NCBI RefSeq assembly: GCF_037975245.1
Contig: NC_092564.1
Location: forward strand, 20,997,984 to 21,061,983
Direction of reading: 5' to 3'
Source: Apostichopus japonicus
Taxonomy: Eukaryota > Echinodermata > Holothuroidea > Aspidochirotida > Stichopodidae
DNA length: 64,000 nt
Made by a program: the position numbers and the translations under genes. Below the pieces are notes generated by a model. That model saw only the letters and a list, made by a program, of their open reading frames with translations. It searched no databases and was not told the origin of the DNA. Below, in pieces: positions 26,896-38,943 of this stretch (position 1 is the first letter of the stretch; each line of letters begins with the position of its first letter).

Positions 26896-27118
26896 AAATA
26901 GGCCTTAACCCCCAAATAGGCCCTAACCCCAAATAGGCCCTAACCCCCAAATAGCTGCCTTAACCCCCAAATAGGCCTTAACCCCCAAATAGGCCTTAAC
27001 CCCCAAATAGGCCTTAACCCCCAAATAGGCCTTAACCCCCAAATAGGCCTTAACCCCCAAATAGGCCTTAACCCCCAAATAGGCCTTAACCCCCAAATAG
27101 GCCTTAACCCCCAAATAG
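26896..27118. repeat. Tandem repeat, about 12 x 18 bp, telomere-like unit
   Basis: Unit AGGCCTTAACCCCCAAAT, with variants near the left edge (GGCCCTAACCCC). CCCTAACCCC resembles the C-strand of the TTAGGG telomere repeat, but the 18-bp period and the AAATAGGC part do not fit a telomere. The period is six codons, so the minus strand shows an artificial LGVKAY hexapeptide repeat. Confidence 0.92.
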
Positions 27119-27604
27119 GTAAAGTGATAAATTTGTATCATCCTTTACATCACTTTGGAGAAACTGAATTAAAATGATAATAGTGACAGACCTATGATTC
27201 CGCCCAAAGGGAGTCGTACAGGTCTCACCCTGATGTACTATACCTAGCACCTTATGCCTACAGTAGTCTCTCCACAGTGTACAAGATGGTCATTCCTTTA
27301 TATGTTGCTACACTTTTGCTGTTTGGATGTAAACCAAAAAATAAGACATGGTTGTGTGAGGGACAACCAGAAATAATCCTTAAATATATTTGCCCTAATA
27401 ATCATATATGACACTGAGTTTTGACCATTTTACTAGATATCTGGCTGATAGTATGCCATGGTCATCTTGTTCCTTTCCTTTCCTTACCTTGAATATTCAA
27501 CAGTTCTGTGCCTCTCTCATTTGGACATGTTCCTTATCTCCTCCACTAATCAGCAGAGTTTTGACCACGGTTCGACAAACCTCCTTGGTTTCATAATCAT
27601 CTGT

Positions 27605-27793
27605 TAGTCAGTCAGTCAGTCAGTCAGTCAGTCAGTCAGTCAGTCAGTCAGTCAGTCAGTCAGTCAGTCAGTCAGTCAGTCAGTCAGTCAGTCAGTCAGT
27701 CAGTCCGTCCGTCCGTCCGTCCGTCCGTCCGTCCGTCCGTCCGTCCGTCCGTCCGTCCGTCCGTCCGTCCGTCCGTCCGTCCGTCCGTCCGTC
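27605..27793. repeat. Compound tetranucleotide microsatellite (GTCA)n-(GTCC)n
   Basis: About 24 GTCA units (27605-27703) switch abruptly and in register to about 22 GTCC units (27704-27793). Both blocks are free of interruptions, and the last unit reverts to GTCA before unique sequence resumes. Confidence 0.97.
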
Positions 27794-28246
27794 AGGTTCA
27801 CACTTTTTTCTCTGCAGTTTTTGAATGAATTACAGCAATTTTATTGTTGATGTTCTGGTTTTCATGTAAGGTACTAATGCTTCTTATTGAACTAAATAAA
27901 CTTAGTATACCTAAAATAGAATAAAAAGAGCATTATTTTAATACTGTAATTTATAGAAGTTTTCTTTGTGAAATACTCAGGCACCTTAAGAGTTGTATGC
28001 CACATAAATACCCATTGACAATGATACTTTCTCTAATCGGGATAATATGAAAAGATGAAGTGCTACCGTGCTACGAGAATCTGGCAGTGTTATTTTCTGC
28101 TCTTTGTTTTAAGTACACAGCGTGAAATCAATTTATGATGCTCCATCTTAGCAACTGTCTTTCATTCGCTATGGTTAAGTGAACTTTCAAAATAGGCCTA
28201 CTTATTGACAGCTTCCAAAGAACAAACAAAGATAAAGTTTACGCAA

Positions 28247-28274
28247 ATCAATATATATATGTATTATATATATA

Positions 28275-28305
<31 letters not shown>

Positions 28306-28355
28306 TTCTTTATATATATGTATGTATATATATATATATATATAGATATATGTAT
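28247..28355. repeat. AT-rich microsatellite with TATGTA interruptions
   Basis: Interrupted (AT)n with TTTC and TATGTATG interruptions. Confidence 0.9.
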
Positions 28356-28469
28356 GTACAAAGTAAATATTGAGTGGTTGCAATCCCACCAGTGACAGAC
28401 AGCAAAGTAGAAATATAATCGTGAGGGAGTCTCGGTTAGATTGTCTCCTGGCGTGAGGCTAAAACCTAC

Positions 28470-28706
28470 ATGAAGAGGTGTCTTCTTGCTTATCGATACT
28501 GGAGATGTCTAGCCATTAACATATTAACCGTTTTACCCAGGCATAACCTTAAGGCACCCATACCCAGCATGAACTTTGCCCAAGAAATCCATGAAAATAT
28601 CTTCCAGAAATTTCTAGACGATTCTGACAGCTATGACCCATTTTGTATGAGTAAAAAGAAACAAACTCACAGGTTTGATGACAGCAAATGTTTGCAACAT
28701 TTTTCC
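28470..28706 (+). pseudogene. Unrecognised open frame, possible gene fragment
   Basis: An open frame of 79 codons starts MKRCLLAYRYWRC and includes a VLP about 22 residues in. A KRCLLAY-Y-R pattern followed by VLP is faintly like the GINS subunit PSF1 (GINS1), but the rest (ending SKKKQTHRFDD then a short tail) does not match anything I know. It may be a fragment of a processed pseudogene or plain chance. There is no clear acceptor or donor, and it lies inside intron 2 with AT microsatellite DNA upstream. Confidence 0.15.
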
Positions 28707-29390
28707 TAGTATTCCCATGACCTTTTTGTTAGTGTCCTACATTTTTCAGCCCTCTTTCAGAGGCCTCTTGTGATCTCAACTTCAGCCAACCACCGACAAG
28801 TATGGATGTAAATAGAAAGGCAAAGACATGCTCCTAGCTGTGAAAATTGGCTAAGAGAGTAGAATTGGTTGCAATAGGTTTAGTGATTTACCCCTCAGAA
28901 AATGTATTCCCAGGTGGACTTGAAATGTGTTAACATTTAGTGTGCCTTATGCTATGTGTTTGGGTATATACATATGCCATGTTCCTATTGGTCAATTCAA
29001 CCAAAGAAGAGTGCTTATTTACATATTGCAGAAAGGTGCAGTGGTGATACTCTCTGTTATGCATATCCCAGGATCACAAATATAGAAACTATAACTAATG
29101 GCACGAGTAATGGTTATATGGATATATATTGCTCTAATGGATAGTAGTATAACCATTAAGCAAGTTCCCTCCCCCGTTCCCCTCCATCTCCTCTATCATG
29201 AATTGTACTTATGCGACAGAGTAGTTAGCAATAAGGTAAGAAAGCTGGAGTGAAATCATGAACTCACTTATGCATGCAAATCCATGCTCTGCTTCCTACC
29301 CAGACGAAAATAATTCCTGGCTTTTAAGCAAGAGTCAAGAAAACCCCGGTTTTCCCTGGATATCCAAGCTTTATTCCTGCCTCAGGTAGC

Positions 29391-29716
29391 CAGGAAAAGC
29401 CAGGACTTTGAAAGTCCAGCCTTTTCCTGGCTTCACCCAGCCTAACAAGTCCACACTAGGCAGGAAAAGCGAGGGCAATGCTGTCCTGGCTAGGCAGGAA
29501 AAGCCAGGACTTTGAAAGTCCAGCCTTTTCCTGGCTTCACCCAGCCTAACAAGTCCACACTAGGCAGGAAAAGCGAGGGCAATGCTGTCCTGGCTAGGCA
29601 GGAAAAGCCAGGATTTTGAAAGTCCAGCCTTTTTCCTGGCTTCACCCAGCCTCACAAGTCCACAATAGGCAGGAAACAAGAGTGGAATGCTGTCCTGGCT
29701 AGGCAGGAAAAGCCAA
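29391..29716. repeat. Tandem repeat, 3 x 104 bp (left array of the candidate element)
   Basis: CAGGAAAAGCCAGG begins units at 29391, 29495 and 29599, and a partial fourth at 29704. Each unit also holds the dyad GACTTTGAAAGTC and the motif TTTTCCTGGCTTCACCCAGC, so units can fold back on themselves. Confidence 0.92.
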
Positions 29717-29915
29717 GCTTGCCTTTTACCCAGTATTAGCTAGTTGTAAGATGGTCAGCTCTTACATAAAGTTTTCTTTTGTACCATAGGTTTACTTGTT
29801 TATTAGTTTAGTGCTCACTGTACAGAGGGCTATACATTTGTACAGTATATTTGTAAGTTGTTTTGTGGTCGGGGGGATTAAGATTTCTCTCTTCTGGGTT
29901 GCTAAGCAACTATCT

Positions 29916-30868
29916 TTGTTCTTCCTGGAAATTAGCTCTCACAGGAAAAGGGGTCTGTGTATATATATATTATAGGGACAAAAGAGTTTTGTGAGGGTAT
30001 AGGAAGTTAGGCAGTTGGCCATGAGTATTGGAGCAAGACAGTTGCAAAAGAGGAGAAATATAGTTTTAATGCTGGATAGTTTGTTTTAAACCTTAATTTA
30101 CAAAATCAAGTTACTGTAGTCCTTATTATTTTTTGGAAGGAGTGATATTCACCTGACAGTCTGGCACGCATTTTACTATAAAGGACATTATTTACTATAA
30201 AGGATATTATTTACTTAGAGGATATTATTTTACCGTAAAGGATATTCTGGGACACCATTTGTTTAACTGACATTATTTTACTGCAAGGATACCCTGGGAC
30301 ACTATTGCTTATTAATTAAAGGATACTATTTTGTTGGGATTGGACATTTATCATACAATTTATTCTGTTCAACTATACTGATGTCGTGGAAGTTGTTCTT
30401 CCTGGAAATTAGCTCTCACAGGAAAAGGGGTCTGTGCATATATATTATAGGAACAAAGGTGTTTCGTGAGGGTATAGGAAGTTAGGCAGTTGGCCATGAG
30501 TATTGGAGCAAGACAGTTGTAAAAGAGGAGAAATATAGTTTTAATGCTGGATAGTTTGTTTTAAACCTTAATTTACAAAATCAAGTTACATGTAGTCCTT
30601 ATTATTTTATGGAAGGAGTGGTATTCACCAGACAGTCTGGCATGCATTTTACTATAAAGGACATTATTTACCATAAAGGATATTATTTACTTAGAGGATA
30701 TTATTTTACCATAAAGGATATTCCAGGACACCATTTGGTTAACTGACAGTATTTTACTGAAAGGATACCCTGGGACACTATTGCTTATTAATTAAAGGAT
30801 ACTATTTGGTTGGGATCGGAAATTTATCATACAATTTAATCTGTTCAACTATACTGATGTCGTGGAAG
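29916..30868. repeat. Direct tandem duplication, 2 x 477 bp
   Basis: Copies start TTGTTCTTCCTGGAAATTAG at 29916 and 30393 and end GATGTCGTGGAAG at 30392 and 30868, with few substitutions. Each copy has a smaller internal repeat of TAAAGGATATTATTTAC. Confidence 0.93.
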
Positions 30869-31274
30869 ATCTGTACAGGTCTGATGTCACCAGCACGCCA
30901 ACTCACCAGAACAGATTTATAAATTAAGTGTATTTACTTTAACATTTGGGTGCACCTCACGACTCTAAGTCATTTGATTTAATTCTTTGACTGGGCCCAG
31001 ATCAGCTGTATATTGTTTGTTATTCATAATTATAATTTATTTTGATCCAATCCAGTTGAGTGTTCCATTTTTATGTGTCTTGTTCTGTGTTTGGTCATCA
31101 CACCAAACCCAGAGTTCTCTGATCAAGAACAAACATTTATTTTCAGTGGCTAACACCCTTACATATAATTCATGATTTTAAGTTATGAAAATTTCCTATA
31201 CCACAAACACACTTAAACCTCCTATAAGCTAAAAGTAACTGCCAACTAGCCAGCAAGATAATTTATATAGGGTA

Positions 31275-31645
31275 AGCATGGACACCTGGCTTTTCCGGGG
31301 TAATCCTGGGTATGTATACCTGGCTTTTCCTGGCTCCTCACTGATATAAACAGGGACCTGGCTTTTCCTGGGTAATCCTGGGTGTGCATACCAGGCTTTT
31401 CCTGGTTTTTCCTGGCTCTTCACTCACACACTAGAGACCTGGCTTTTCCGGGGTAAACCTGGGTTAACCATCCAGGCTTGTCCGGCCTTTACCTGGCTCT
31501 AAATGAGTTATATAAACCAGGCTTTACCGGGCTTTTCCTGTCCGAATTACCATTTTCAAACCCAGGAATTTCCCTGGATTTCCCTGGGTTAAATCCAGGC
31601 TTTTCCTGGCTTATATTCCAGGGAATTCCAGGGTTTTCCTGCCTT
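31275..31645. repeat. Degenerate array of CCTGGCTTTTCCTGG motifs (right array)
   Basis: Repeated ACCTGGCTTTTCC, GGTAATCCTGGGT and CCTGGCTC(T)TCACT segments with a loose period near 85 bp. This is the inverse of the motif in the array at 29391. Confidence 0.8.
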
Positions 31646-31797
31646 AAATTTGTCTGGGTGGGGACTCCAAAGGCAAACAAGTTTGGCATAAATCATACTC
31701 ATATTTTTTTCAGTCAGGCTGAGAGCCTTTATGTATTGGAAATATTCATTGTGTATAGAGACGACCATCCAGTGTCTGCTGCCATAAGGACCACCAC

Positions 31798-32200
31798 ATT
31801 AAGAGGCATACGAGGGTAGCATTCATGTTTTCAGAATACAATTCACCGATCTTAAGTATCACCATGCATTAAAAGCTTGGAGATTTAGTGGAAGTACTGG
31901 CATACATTACAAAGACTAGGCATGTTATATATGTGGATACACCAAACCATGTTACTATTAAGAGGCACACACAGCTTCATTGCTTCAGAGGACATTATTT
32001 TAAGCATCACATCACAGCTTAAAGATCCTCTGGAAGTGGCCTATATAAATTTTACTATTTATATATTAAATAGCAGACATGTTTGTGTGTTTGTTAAGAG
32101 GCACAGACAGTTTGACAACAACGTTTACTTTAGGCATCACCATGAAAGCTTGGAGATATACTGTGAGTGGCATACATAAACTTGACTATGCAGACATATA
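31798..32200. repeat. Diverged tandem repeat, about 3 x 135-160 bp
   Basis: Three loose copies begin TTAAGAGGCA(C/T)A at about 31799, 31959 and 32094 and share AAGCATCACAT/AGGCATCACCAT, AAAGCTTGGAGAT, AGTGGC and CAGACATG-like segments. Confidence 0.65.
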
Positions 32201-32573
32201 TTATTAGACAAAAGCAAACAGTAAGATATGACTCATAATTGACAAATAAGGAGAACTGTTTCAGAAAATATTTTAAATAAATGAAAAGTGAAATCATGCA
32301 GGCAGTCACGGTTCATTTATTGCTGAACTCTCAAATTGTTGAAGACAACTTTAAGGTGGTTTGATCAACATTCAATTAATTTGGTGGAATAATAGAATAA
32401 AGAATCAACTAAACCGTCACCAAATGATGGCTTATATATATATATATGGTCAGAATATTAGTTGATGCTTCATTGTGTTCAATCCAAAACCATAGCCCTT
32501 TATATACTTTATTTTATGCATAAGTGTTTTGGAGAATTGCCATTTGAATTCTTATAAATATCTATTTGCCAAG

Positions 32574-32650
32574 TTAATAATAATAATAATAAATGAGACT
32601 TATATAGCGCCAAATCAGTAAACAAAAGTCACTGCTCAAAGCGCTTTACA
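32574..32650. repeat. Dispersed repeat fragment with TATATAGCGC and AGCGCTTTACA
   Basis: (AAT)n followed by GACTTATATAGCGCC, then GCTCAAAGCGCTTTACA. It is the second and fuller copy of the motif at 20855. The GCGC cores are inverted and could form a hairpin. Confidence 0.55.
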
Positions 32651-33406
32651 AAGAAAGTAAATTAATTTACAAAAGAACATGTGAAAAAATGTTACCAATG
32701 TTTGGAAGTAAACATCAATTCCGTGAATACAGACATTTTAAGTTGTTGTTTTATGGTTTCTGCCTTCTTTTTTTTGGCGGGTGGGGGGGTGGGGGGGGTT
32801 GAGGAGAGATGAGGATTGGGATCAGATTTTACATATTTAAGTCTTGAGAATACAATCAAGAGTTCTGTTTCCTGATATTCAAAATCAATTGATTGATGGA
32901 AACAGGTTTTACTGGTTCTCCCAAATCACCGTAGTCTGTGTTTCGTGTTTTGTTTGTTTTTTTCTTCAAGATACCTGTCAGACTTTTTCTGTGGTGTTTT
33001 GTAACGAATGAAAGCTGGTGAGGATGGAGAAACCAATCCATGTTTGTTCTTTCCATGTTTCTTTTCATTTCTCATAACCACCTTTATCAAGAGGTAAGAT
33101 CCGGCCCCCCCCCCCCAATCAGTGGCATTTAGTAGAATGTACCGCAAAGAAGGGAAAGTGTAAAATCAACTTTGGTACTCTGTTCTGTGTCTATTAATTA
33201 TGCCTGGCACATCAACTGTGTGAGTGTAGAGAAAGTTATATATTATGCAATATCAACCAATGTAATCTGGATCCAGAGGATAATTCTGACATAATTCATC
33301 ATGGCTGCTGATGAATGATTGCTCTTTTCATTCAGGTTCTTTCCTCAATATAACCCAGAAATGAATCACTTCATTATTCATGGCAGCTGGCACTAGCCAT
33401 ACCCAT

Positions 33407-34430
33407 CAATAACTCTACGATACATTCTTCAACAGTCTGGTCTAGATCTCTCTCTCTCTATAGTAAGTCCTAAATACATCAATAACTCTAGGATACATTC
33501 TTCAACAGTCTGGTCTAGCTCTCTCTCTCTATAGTAAGTCCAATAACTCTAAGATACATTCTTCAACAGTCTGGTCTAGCTCTTTCTCTCTCTATAGTAA
33601 GTCCAATAACTCTAAGATACATTCTTCAACAGTCTGGTCTAGCTCTTTCTCTCTCTATAGTACGTCGAATAACTCTAAGATACATTCTTCAACAGTCTGG
33701 TCTAGCTCTTTCTCTCTCTATAATAAGTCCAATAACTATAAGATACATTCTTCAACAGTCTGGTCTAGCTCTTTCTCTCTCTATAGTAAGTCCAATAACT
33801 CTAGGATACATTCTTCAACAGTCTGGTCTAGCTCTCTCTCTCTCTCTCTCTCTATAGTAAGTCCAATAACTATAAGATACATTCTTTAACAGTCTGGTCT
33901 AGCTCTTTCTCTCTCTATAGTAAGTCCAATAACTATAAGATACATTCTTTAACAGTCTGGTCTAGCTCTTTCTCTCTCTATAGTAAGTCCAATAACTCTA
34001 GGATACATTCTTCAACAGTCTGGTCTAGCTCTTTCTCTCTCTATAGTAAGTCCAATAACTATAAGATACATTCTTCAACAGTCTGGTCTAGCTCTTTCTC
34101 TCTCTATAGTAAGTCCAATAACTATAAGATACATTCTTTAACAGTCTGGTCTAGCTCTTTCTCTCTCTATAGTAAGTCCAATAACTCTAGGATACATTCT
34201 TCAACAGTCTGGTCTAGCTCTTTCTCTCTCTATAGTAAGTCCAATAACTATAAGATACATTCTTCAACAGTCTGGTCTAGCTCTTTCTCTCTCTATAGTA
34301 AGTCCAATAACTATAAGATACATTCTTCAACAGTCTGGTCTAGCTCTTTCTCTCTCTATAGTAAGTCCAATAACTCTAGGATACATTCTTCAACAGTCTG
34401 GTCTAGCGCTTTCTCTCTCTATAGTAAGTT
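33407..34430. repeat. Tandem repeat, 16 x 63 bp with a 3-unit higher-order pattern
   Basis: The unit is CAATAACTCTAAGATACATT, then CTTCAACAGTCTGGTCTAGC, then a TCTTTCTCTCTCTATAGTAA tail. From about 33793 onward the variants CTAGGATA, ATAAGATA, ATAAGATA recur in that order, a 189-bp higher-order unit. Each unit has a pyrimidine tract followed by TATAGTAAGT, which places a GTAAGT donor consensus next to an acceptor-like tract. AG and GT overlap rather than abut, so it is not a proper recursive site. Confidence 0.94.
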
Positions 34431-36705
34431 GTAAATACCCTACAGCTTAACTTTCCTTTCCTGTTCGCTTCTCTTATTTTGTCTTTGTTTTTTGGTTAGC
34501 ATAATCTAGCTCTATCTCCTCTAACAGACCTTACTAGTAAATCTCACAATTTTGGATCAAAAGAGCAACTATAGGCTAAAAAAATATATAAAAAACAAGC
34601 AGGAAATTTAGGGAAAAAGGAAAGAAAGAGGGGGATGGGACTGTGATTAATCAGCAGATTGTAATTAAGATCCTTATGGCAGAGGTTTAGCAAAGGGATG
34701 TCAGAACGGGGTCATTTTGATCATCTAGATGTGAATTAAGAAAAGACACATATCTCACCCAGGATCATGTAAAACGATTATTCCAAGAGGCTGAATAAGG
34801 TACACTTTATGAATTTTAAGGTCTTAAAAGATTGCCATCCAGGAAGCAAGTTTATCTTTTAAATATCGTAATGGCCGGGGGTTGGTTCTTAAGATAATGA
34901 AAATAAAAAAGGAAGAAGGAAAGATTTATGGACGGCCACCTACATCAAAACAAGATGTCCAGATCAACTGCAGCCATCATTTTTGCTTTAGTCAGTTTTC
35001 TTTTCGTTTTTTGCTTTGGGTTATTTTGTTCATTATTACTCAACTTGTTTTGTTTTGTTCATTTTTGTCTTCTAACTTTAGTTTATTGTGAATGTAGTTA
35101 CAAAATTCTTCCATTGCCTTATATATCACATAGGTTATCACCTTCTACATAAATGTGTGATTGTTATTTGTATCAAAATTATTACCACTTTACAAAAGAG
35201 TTGTTAATTTTCAATGACACATTACCAATAATGAACATTCATTAGGCTAGCGCTTGTGTTCCTATAGCATGCAAGCCTAGGCTACGGCCTTTTATTATGT
35301 GATACTGGATATGAGCCATTGACGCCTTCCAACTCTCCACAAAGATTTATACACCAGTTGAAATTCAAAAGCTTTTGATGATAGTGTGCGATGGCTTAAT
35401 GTATGAGTAGCAATTACAATCTTCACACTTCGTTACAATGTTGGGCAGCAAGTTGAGACAATTTCCTAATGCTTAGTACCTCTTTAAACTGTACTCCACT
35501 ATCATGCTCTCAAAGCACTGGTATTGACAGTACAAACAGTCATAGAAACATGATATTCATACTCCTATCGTACTGAAAATATGAGTGCTCTGAAGTCGGA
35601 CATGACACTACAGTATAGGAAAAATTGTCCCAGCTTGGTGTGCCGGGATATTTACATTACATTGTTTGCATCATTTTAGATTGTTTAATCTTTTAATTTC
35701 AGAAATCCCCTAACCCGCATTTGTGACAAGGAAGTTTAAGACAAATGAAGTCATTGAATTAAATGTAGATGATTAGGGAACCAGTCAATTTGATATTGCT
35801 TAAACTGATTAGAAATTAATAGATGGGCAAAGTGGTTTAGCGGGAATTTTGGTGAGTGGTATTAAATTAAAGAAGAAAGCCGACTTGGGAAACCAATTGA
35901 AAGATCTTAAATAAAATGCGAGACATTCAGTAAAGCCTCTTCACATGTGATCTTGATAGAGATATCATTGCAACGAAATTCAAAATTCAAGTTTAGTATC
36001 GCAATTATTTAAAATAAAAATACAAAATTGTATCGTACTAAAAGCTGAAGCCAAAATTCTTCCTTGTCACAATTGCAATTAGGGATTCCCCTTCCAACAT
36101 GTTTTTTTTCCTGCTATTGGAACAAATCAAATTAATGGATGACCATGTCACTTAACTACCATGCTTAAAAAAATTGCGCTCCAGAAATGTCACCCGCTTA
36201 CAATATGTGTTCTCAATCTTTCAGCGTACAGTATAACACCGCTTACCTCAAGGTAAATTATTCAAACATGAAAGAGCTTTATTATGCCCAAGCTGAAACT
36301 AGTTTCTTCCTTACTTTTCTTGACAAGAGACTCTAAAGTTGTCAGTGAATTTTCAGCTTGATATGTGAATCAGTATTAGGCTAAGTTAAACCACTGACAC
36401 TAGTGTTTCCTGTACTATAGTAAGAGGCCTGTACGCAGTAATATATAGACTACTGAACATGTGGTCAGAGTGGTGAAGTACGTGGAAAATCCGCCATCCC
36501 CAACCTCCTGAAGGTAAACATAAATGCTTTTTTATGTTGGAATTTCTGAATACGTTGGTCTAATCAATTCCCAAACATGGAAAAGTTTACAATCATTAAA
36601 ATAAAAAAATTAGTTCATTGATGAAAATTCAATTTTCAACTTTTTTGATTTTCGGAACTACCTTTAGTTCCGACCAGTTCGGATAATCATGATTTGACTG
36701 TATTT

Positions 36706-37620
36706 GGATTATACCTTGATCTCAACAAAGCATTTGATACAGTTGATCATTCAATTGTTTTAATGAAACTCCCTCACTATGGTATTCGTGGTAATTAGGC
36801 AAATGATATTCTATCAAGCTACTTGTATAAGAGAAAACAGTGCGTATTTACGTTAGTTACCTATTCTCACTATTTAAATGTCAATCCGTCTATTTGCTGA
36901 TGGTACTAATATTTTTCTCTTTGATAAGGATTGTACTCAGCTTACCAATCAAGTTAATGTTCTATTAGCAAGCTTATGTTGTGGTTTATGTCTAACAAAC
37001 TTTTACATGTTTTTCAACTATTTTTCATGCCAGTAAAGAAGAACTATGCTCACTGTGAGAGCTTGATTTTCGATGGAATTTGATTTAATAAATCATCTAG
37101 TATAATATTTTTAGGTTTTTTTATTGATGATCGTCTATCCTAGCAGCATTAAGGGAAAGACCTTTTTAACCTTCTTGTTAAATACACTGGTATTTTTTAT
37201 CGCATTAAGGATACCATTCCAATTGAAACAGCAATTCAAGTTGACTATTCATGTATATATTCTATAATATCATAAGATATTGAGGTCTTTGGTACAGCTA
37301 AGAATTAGTACCCTTAAAGCCACTTCACATTATGCAAAATAGGTTAATGAAACTGCTTACTGACGATCACAGGCACTTTTCCATTAACTTGCTTTATATG
37401 AAAAATAATTTGTTAATAGTCAGTGATATTCATACATATATACTAGTTTAATGCATTTAGCCATGGCATTATTCAAAATCGACAATCTTCCCAAGTATGT
37501 ATGAAAATTAGGTAACTATATATTTAGAGAGCTTGAACTTTGCATATAAATACAAAATAATCTTAATTGTGATCCTGAGTTGTCATGTCACATATTACAA
37601 CGTTTACACAGATATTTAAT
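36706..37620 (+). pseudogene. Dead non-LTR retrotransposon, reverse transcriptase fragment
   Basis: From 36706 the translation shows LYLDLNKAFDTVDH then HYGIRGN and a stop. This is the A-block and helix region of a LINE-type reverse transcriptase (the DLSKAFDTVDH and YGIRG motifs of jockey/CR1/L2-type elements). After a deletion, near 36885, comes RLFADGTNIFLF, the catalytic FADD block with one Asp replaced by Gly. Downstream pieces (FLGFFIDDRLS near 37110, then GIFYRI and EVFGTA) match the thumb region but carry many stops. No endonuclease domain is visible, so the copy is 5' truncated as usual. It lies on the same strand as the host gene. Confidence 0.82.
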
Positions 37621-37624
37621 ATGC

Positions 37625-37893
37625 AATCAAAGATCCAGGGTGGTGTGGGACTGCACATACACCCCTGCCCAACAAAACTTCAAAAGAAACTATTCTAAAA
37701 CAACCTTGCCTTTAGACCGGGTTGTATTTAGAACTAATTTGTAATTAGTATTTAGAACTAATTTGTCTAACTATGCCTTTGGGAGGGTCCACCCCCACCC
37801 CCATCCACACCCTCACACTGTCCCTCATGGGAGTCAGCTTCAATGACCTCCAAGGCCACACCCCCTCTTTGTAAAATCCTGGATCTGCCCCTG
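37625..37893. mobile_element. Degenerate hAT-like non-autonomous element
   Basis: The right end, reverse-complemented, reads CAGGGGCAGATCCAGGATTT, a typical hAT-type terminus, and is followed by a C-rich subterminal region. The left side has only AAGATCCAGGGTGGTG near 37636. No target duplication was found. It sits directly behind the dead LINE fragment. Confidence 0.5.
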
Positions 37894-38439
37894 ATAGTGA
37901 TATCTACACTAGCATAATCACTCAAGCACTTTTTCAGATATTGCTAATCAAGCAAAGTATTGGAGGCTATAGTTCCTGATGAATAATTTATAATGCCATA
38001 TTTTAGTGAAATGAAGGATTTCTGCTATCGTCAGTACTATTCCTGTTCTATTGTACTGATTTACTATCATGCAATGTCCTTGTTTCAAACTTGAGCTTGC
38101 ACTGGCCCAGATCTAGTTAGTATATGAAGAACTCTAGGAATAGATTTGGGCAAAAAATGGTTATGTAAGCATTGAAACAACCCTGATCCTGCCCTAAAAA
38201 TGACTCAGCTATAGATCCAAAAAAAGGAACCTCGTGAGATAATGGCTTTGTGCATTCTATTGAAATCACTGGCAAGTTTTAGTTTTAACTAGCTCCCTTT
38301 TGTCTTTCAACTTAGAACGCTTATATTTTGCTCTCATTCTAGAGCAGGATTGTAACCTGCAACCTTAGGGATGTGAATTTAGTTTATGTTTCATTTGATC
38401 TCTTGAACCAGTGTTTGCTAGACCATAATTTGGATCCAG

Positions 38440-38943
38440 ATGAGAAGAGGATCAAAAAGTCCTGCAATTACACAATTACTGAGCTGTATTTGCTGCTATA
38501 AGTTCAGGTTGGGCAGATTCCTACTAATCAACACGTATCTGTTTGATAAAACTGCTAAAATCCATGCTCAATACCTTTATATCTACGAATATTATAGTCG
38601 TTTGACAATATTCAAGTCATTGTTCAACATGTTATCAGTACATAAATTAAAAGCTGCCCACAACGTGTACCACATGATATTCATTCTTTTGTAATCTTAG
38701 CTGATGGTGAAAAATGATGAAGAATATGCTAAAATCTGGAAACTTTATAGGTCAGTGGTTGTAGATCATGCAAACAAGAAGATTCCTGTAAAATTAGCTA
38801 CACCAGGCTTTCACCAGCTGCATATATACATTCAAAATAAATTAAGAACAAAACAGGGCAGGTTTGTAGCATTCATTGAAGACAAAAAATATGTGAATGG
38901 TTTTATATTTAATATGTCAATGTGTAATTTTTATACCGTCTAG
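38440..38943 (+). other. Two adjacent small open frames, unrecognised
   Basis: Frames of 84 codons (38440-38694) and 79 codons (38704-38943) lie almost end to end in different frames. Neither shows a signal peptide, membrane segment or family motif that I recognise. The second is Lys-rich (VKNDEEYAKIWKL at its start). They could be one decayed coding sequence with a frameshift, or chance in AT-rich DNA. Confidence 0.15.

Larger units (their letters stand above)
29298..31659. mobile_element. Candidate transposon with inverted terminal arrays (2.36 kb)
   Basis: The left end reads ACCCAGACGAAAATAA and the right end, reverse-complemented, reads ACCCAGACAAATTTAA. These are imperfect terminal inverted repeats. 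Inside each end lies an array of the same motif in opposite orientation: CAGGAAAAGCCAGG on the left (three 104-bp units from 29391) and CCTGGCTTTTCCTGG on the right (about four loose units, 31275-31540). The centre holds a 477-bp tandem duplication. No transposase frame is visible and I find no clear target duplication, so the superfamily is unknown. It is either a non-autonomous DNA transposon or a complex inverted satellite. Confidence 0.55.

Noticed and set aside
26896-27118. True telomere or chromosome end
   Set aside because: The 18-bp unit is not TTAGGG and unique DNA continues on both sides inside an intron.
26923-27141. Minus-strand frame with an LGVKAY hexapeptide repeat
   Set aside because: It reads straight through the 18-bp tandem array, with no independent start context or unique domain.
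33407-34430. Evenly spaced repeats considered as a CRISPR array (also 11917-12540 and 62371-62930)
   Set aside because: Units abut directly with no unique spacers, and the context is an animal intron.
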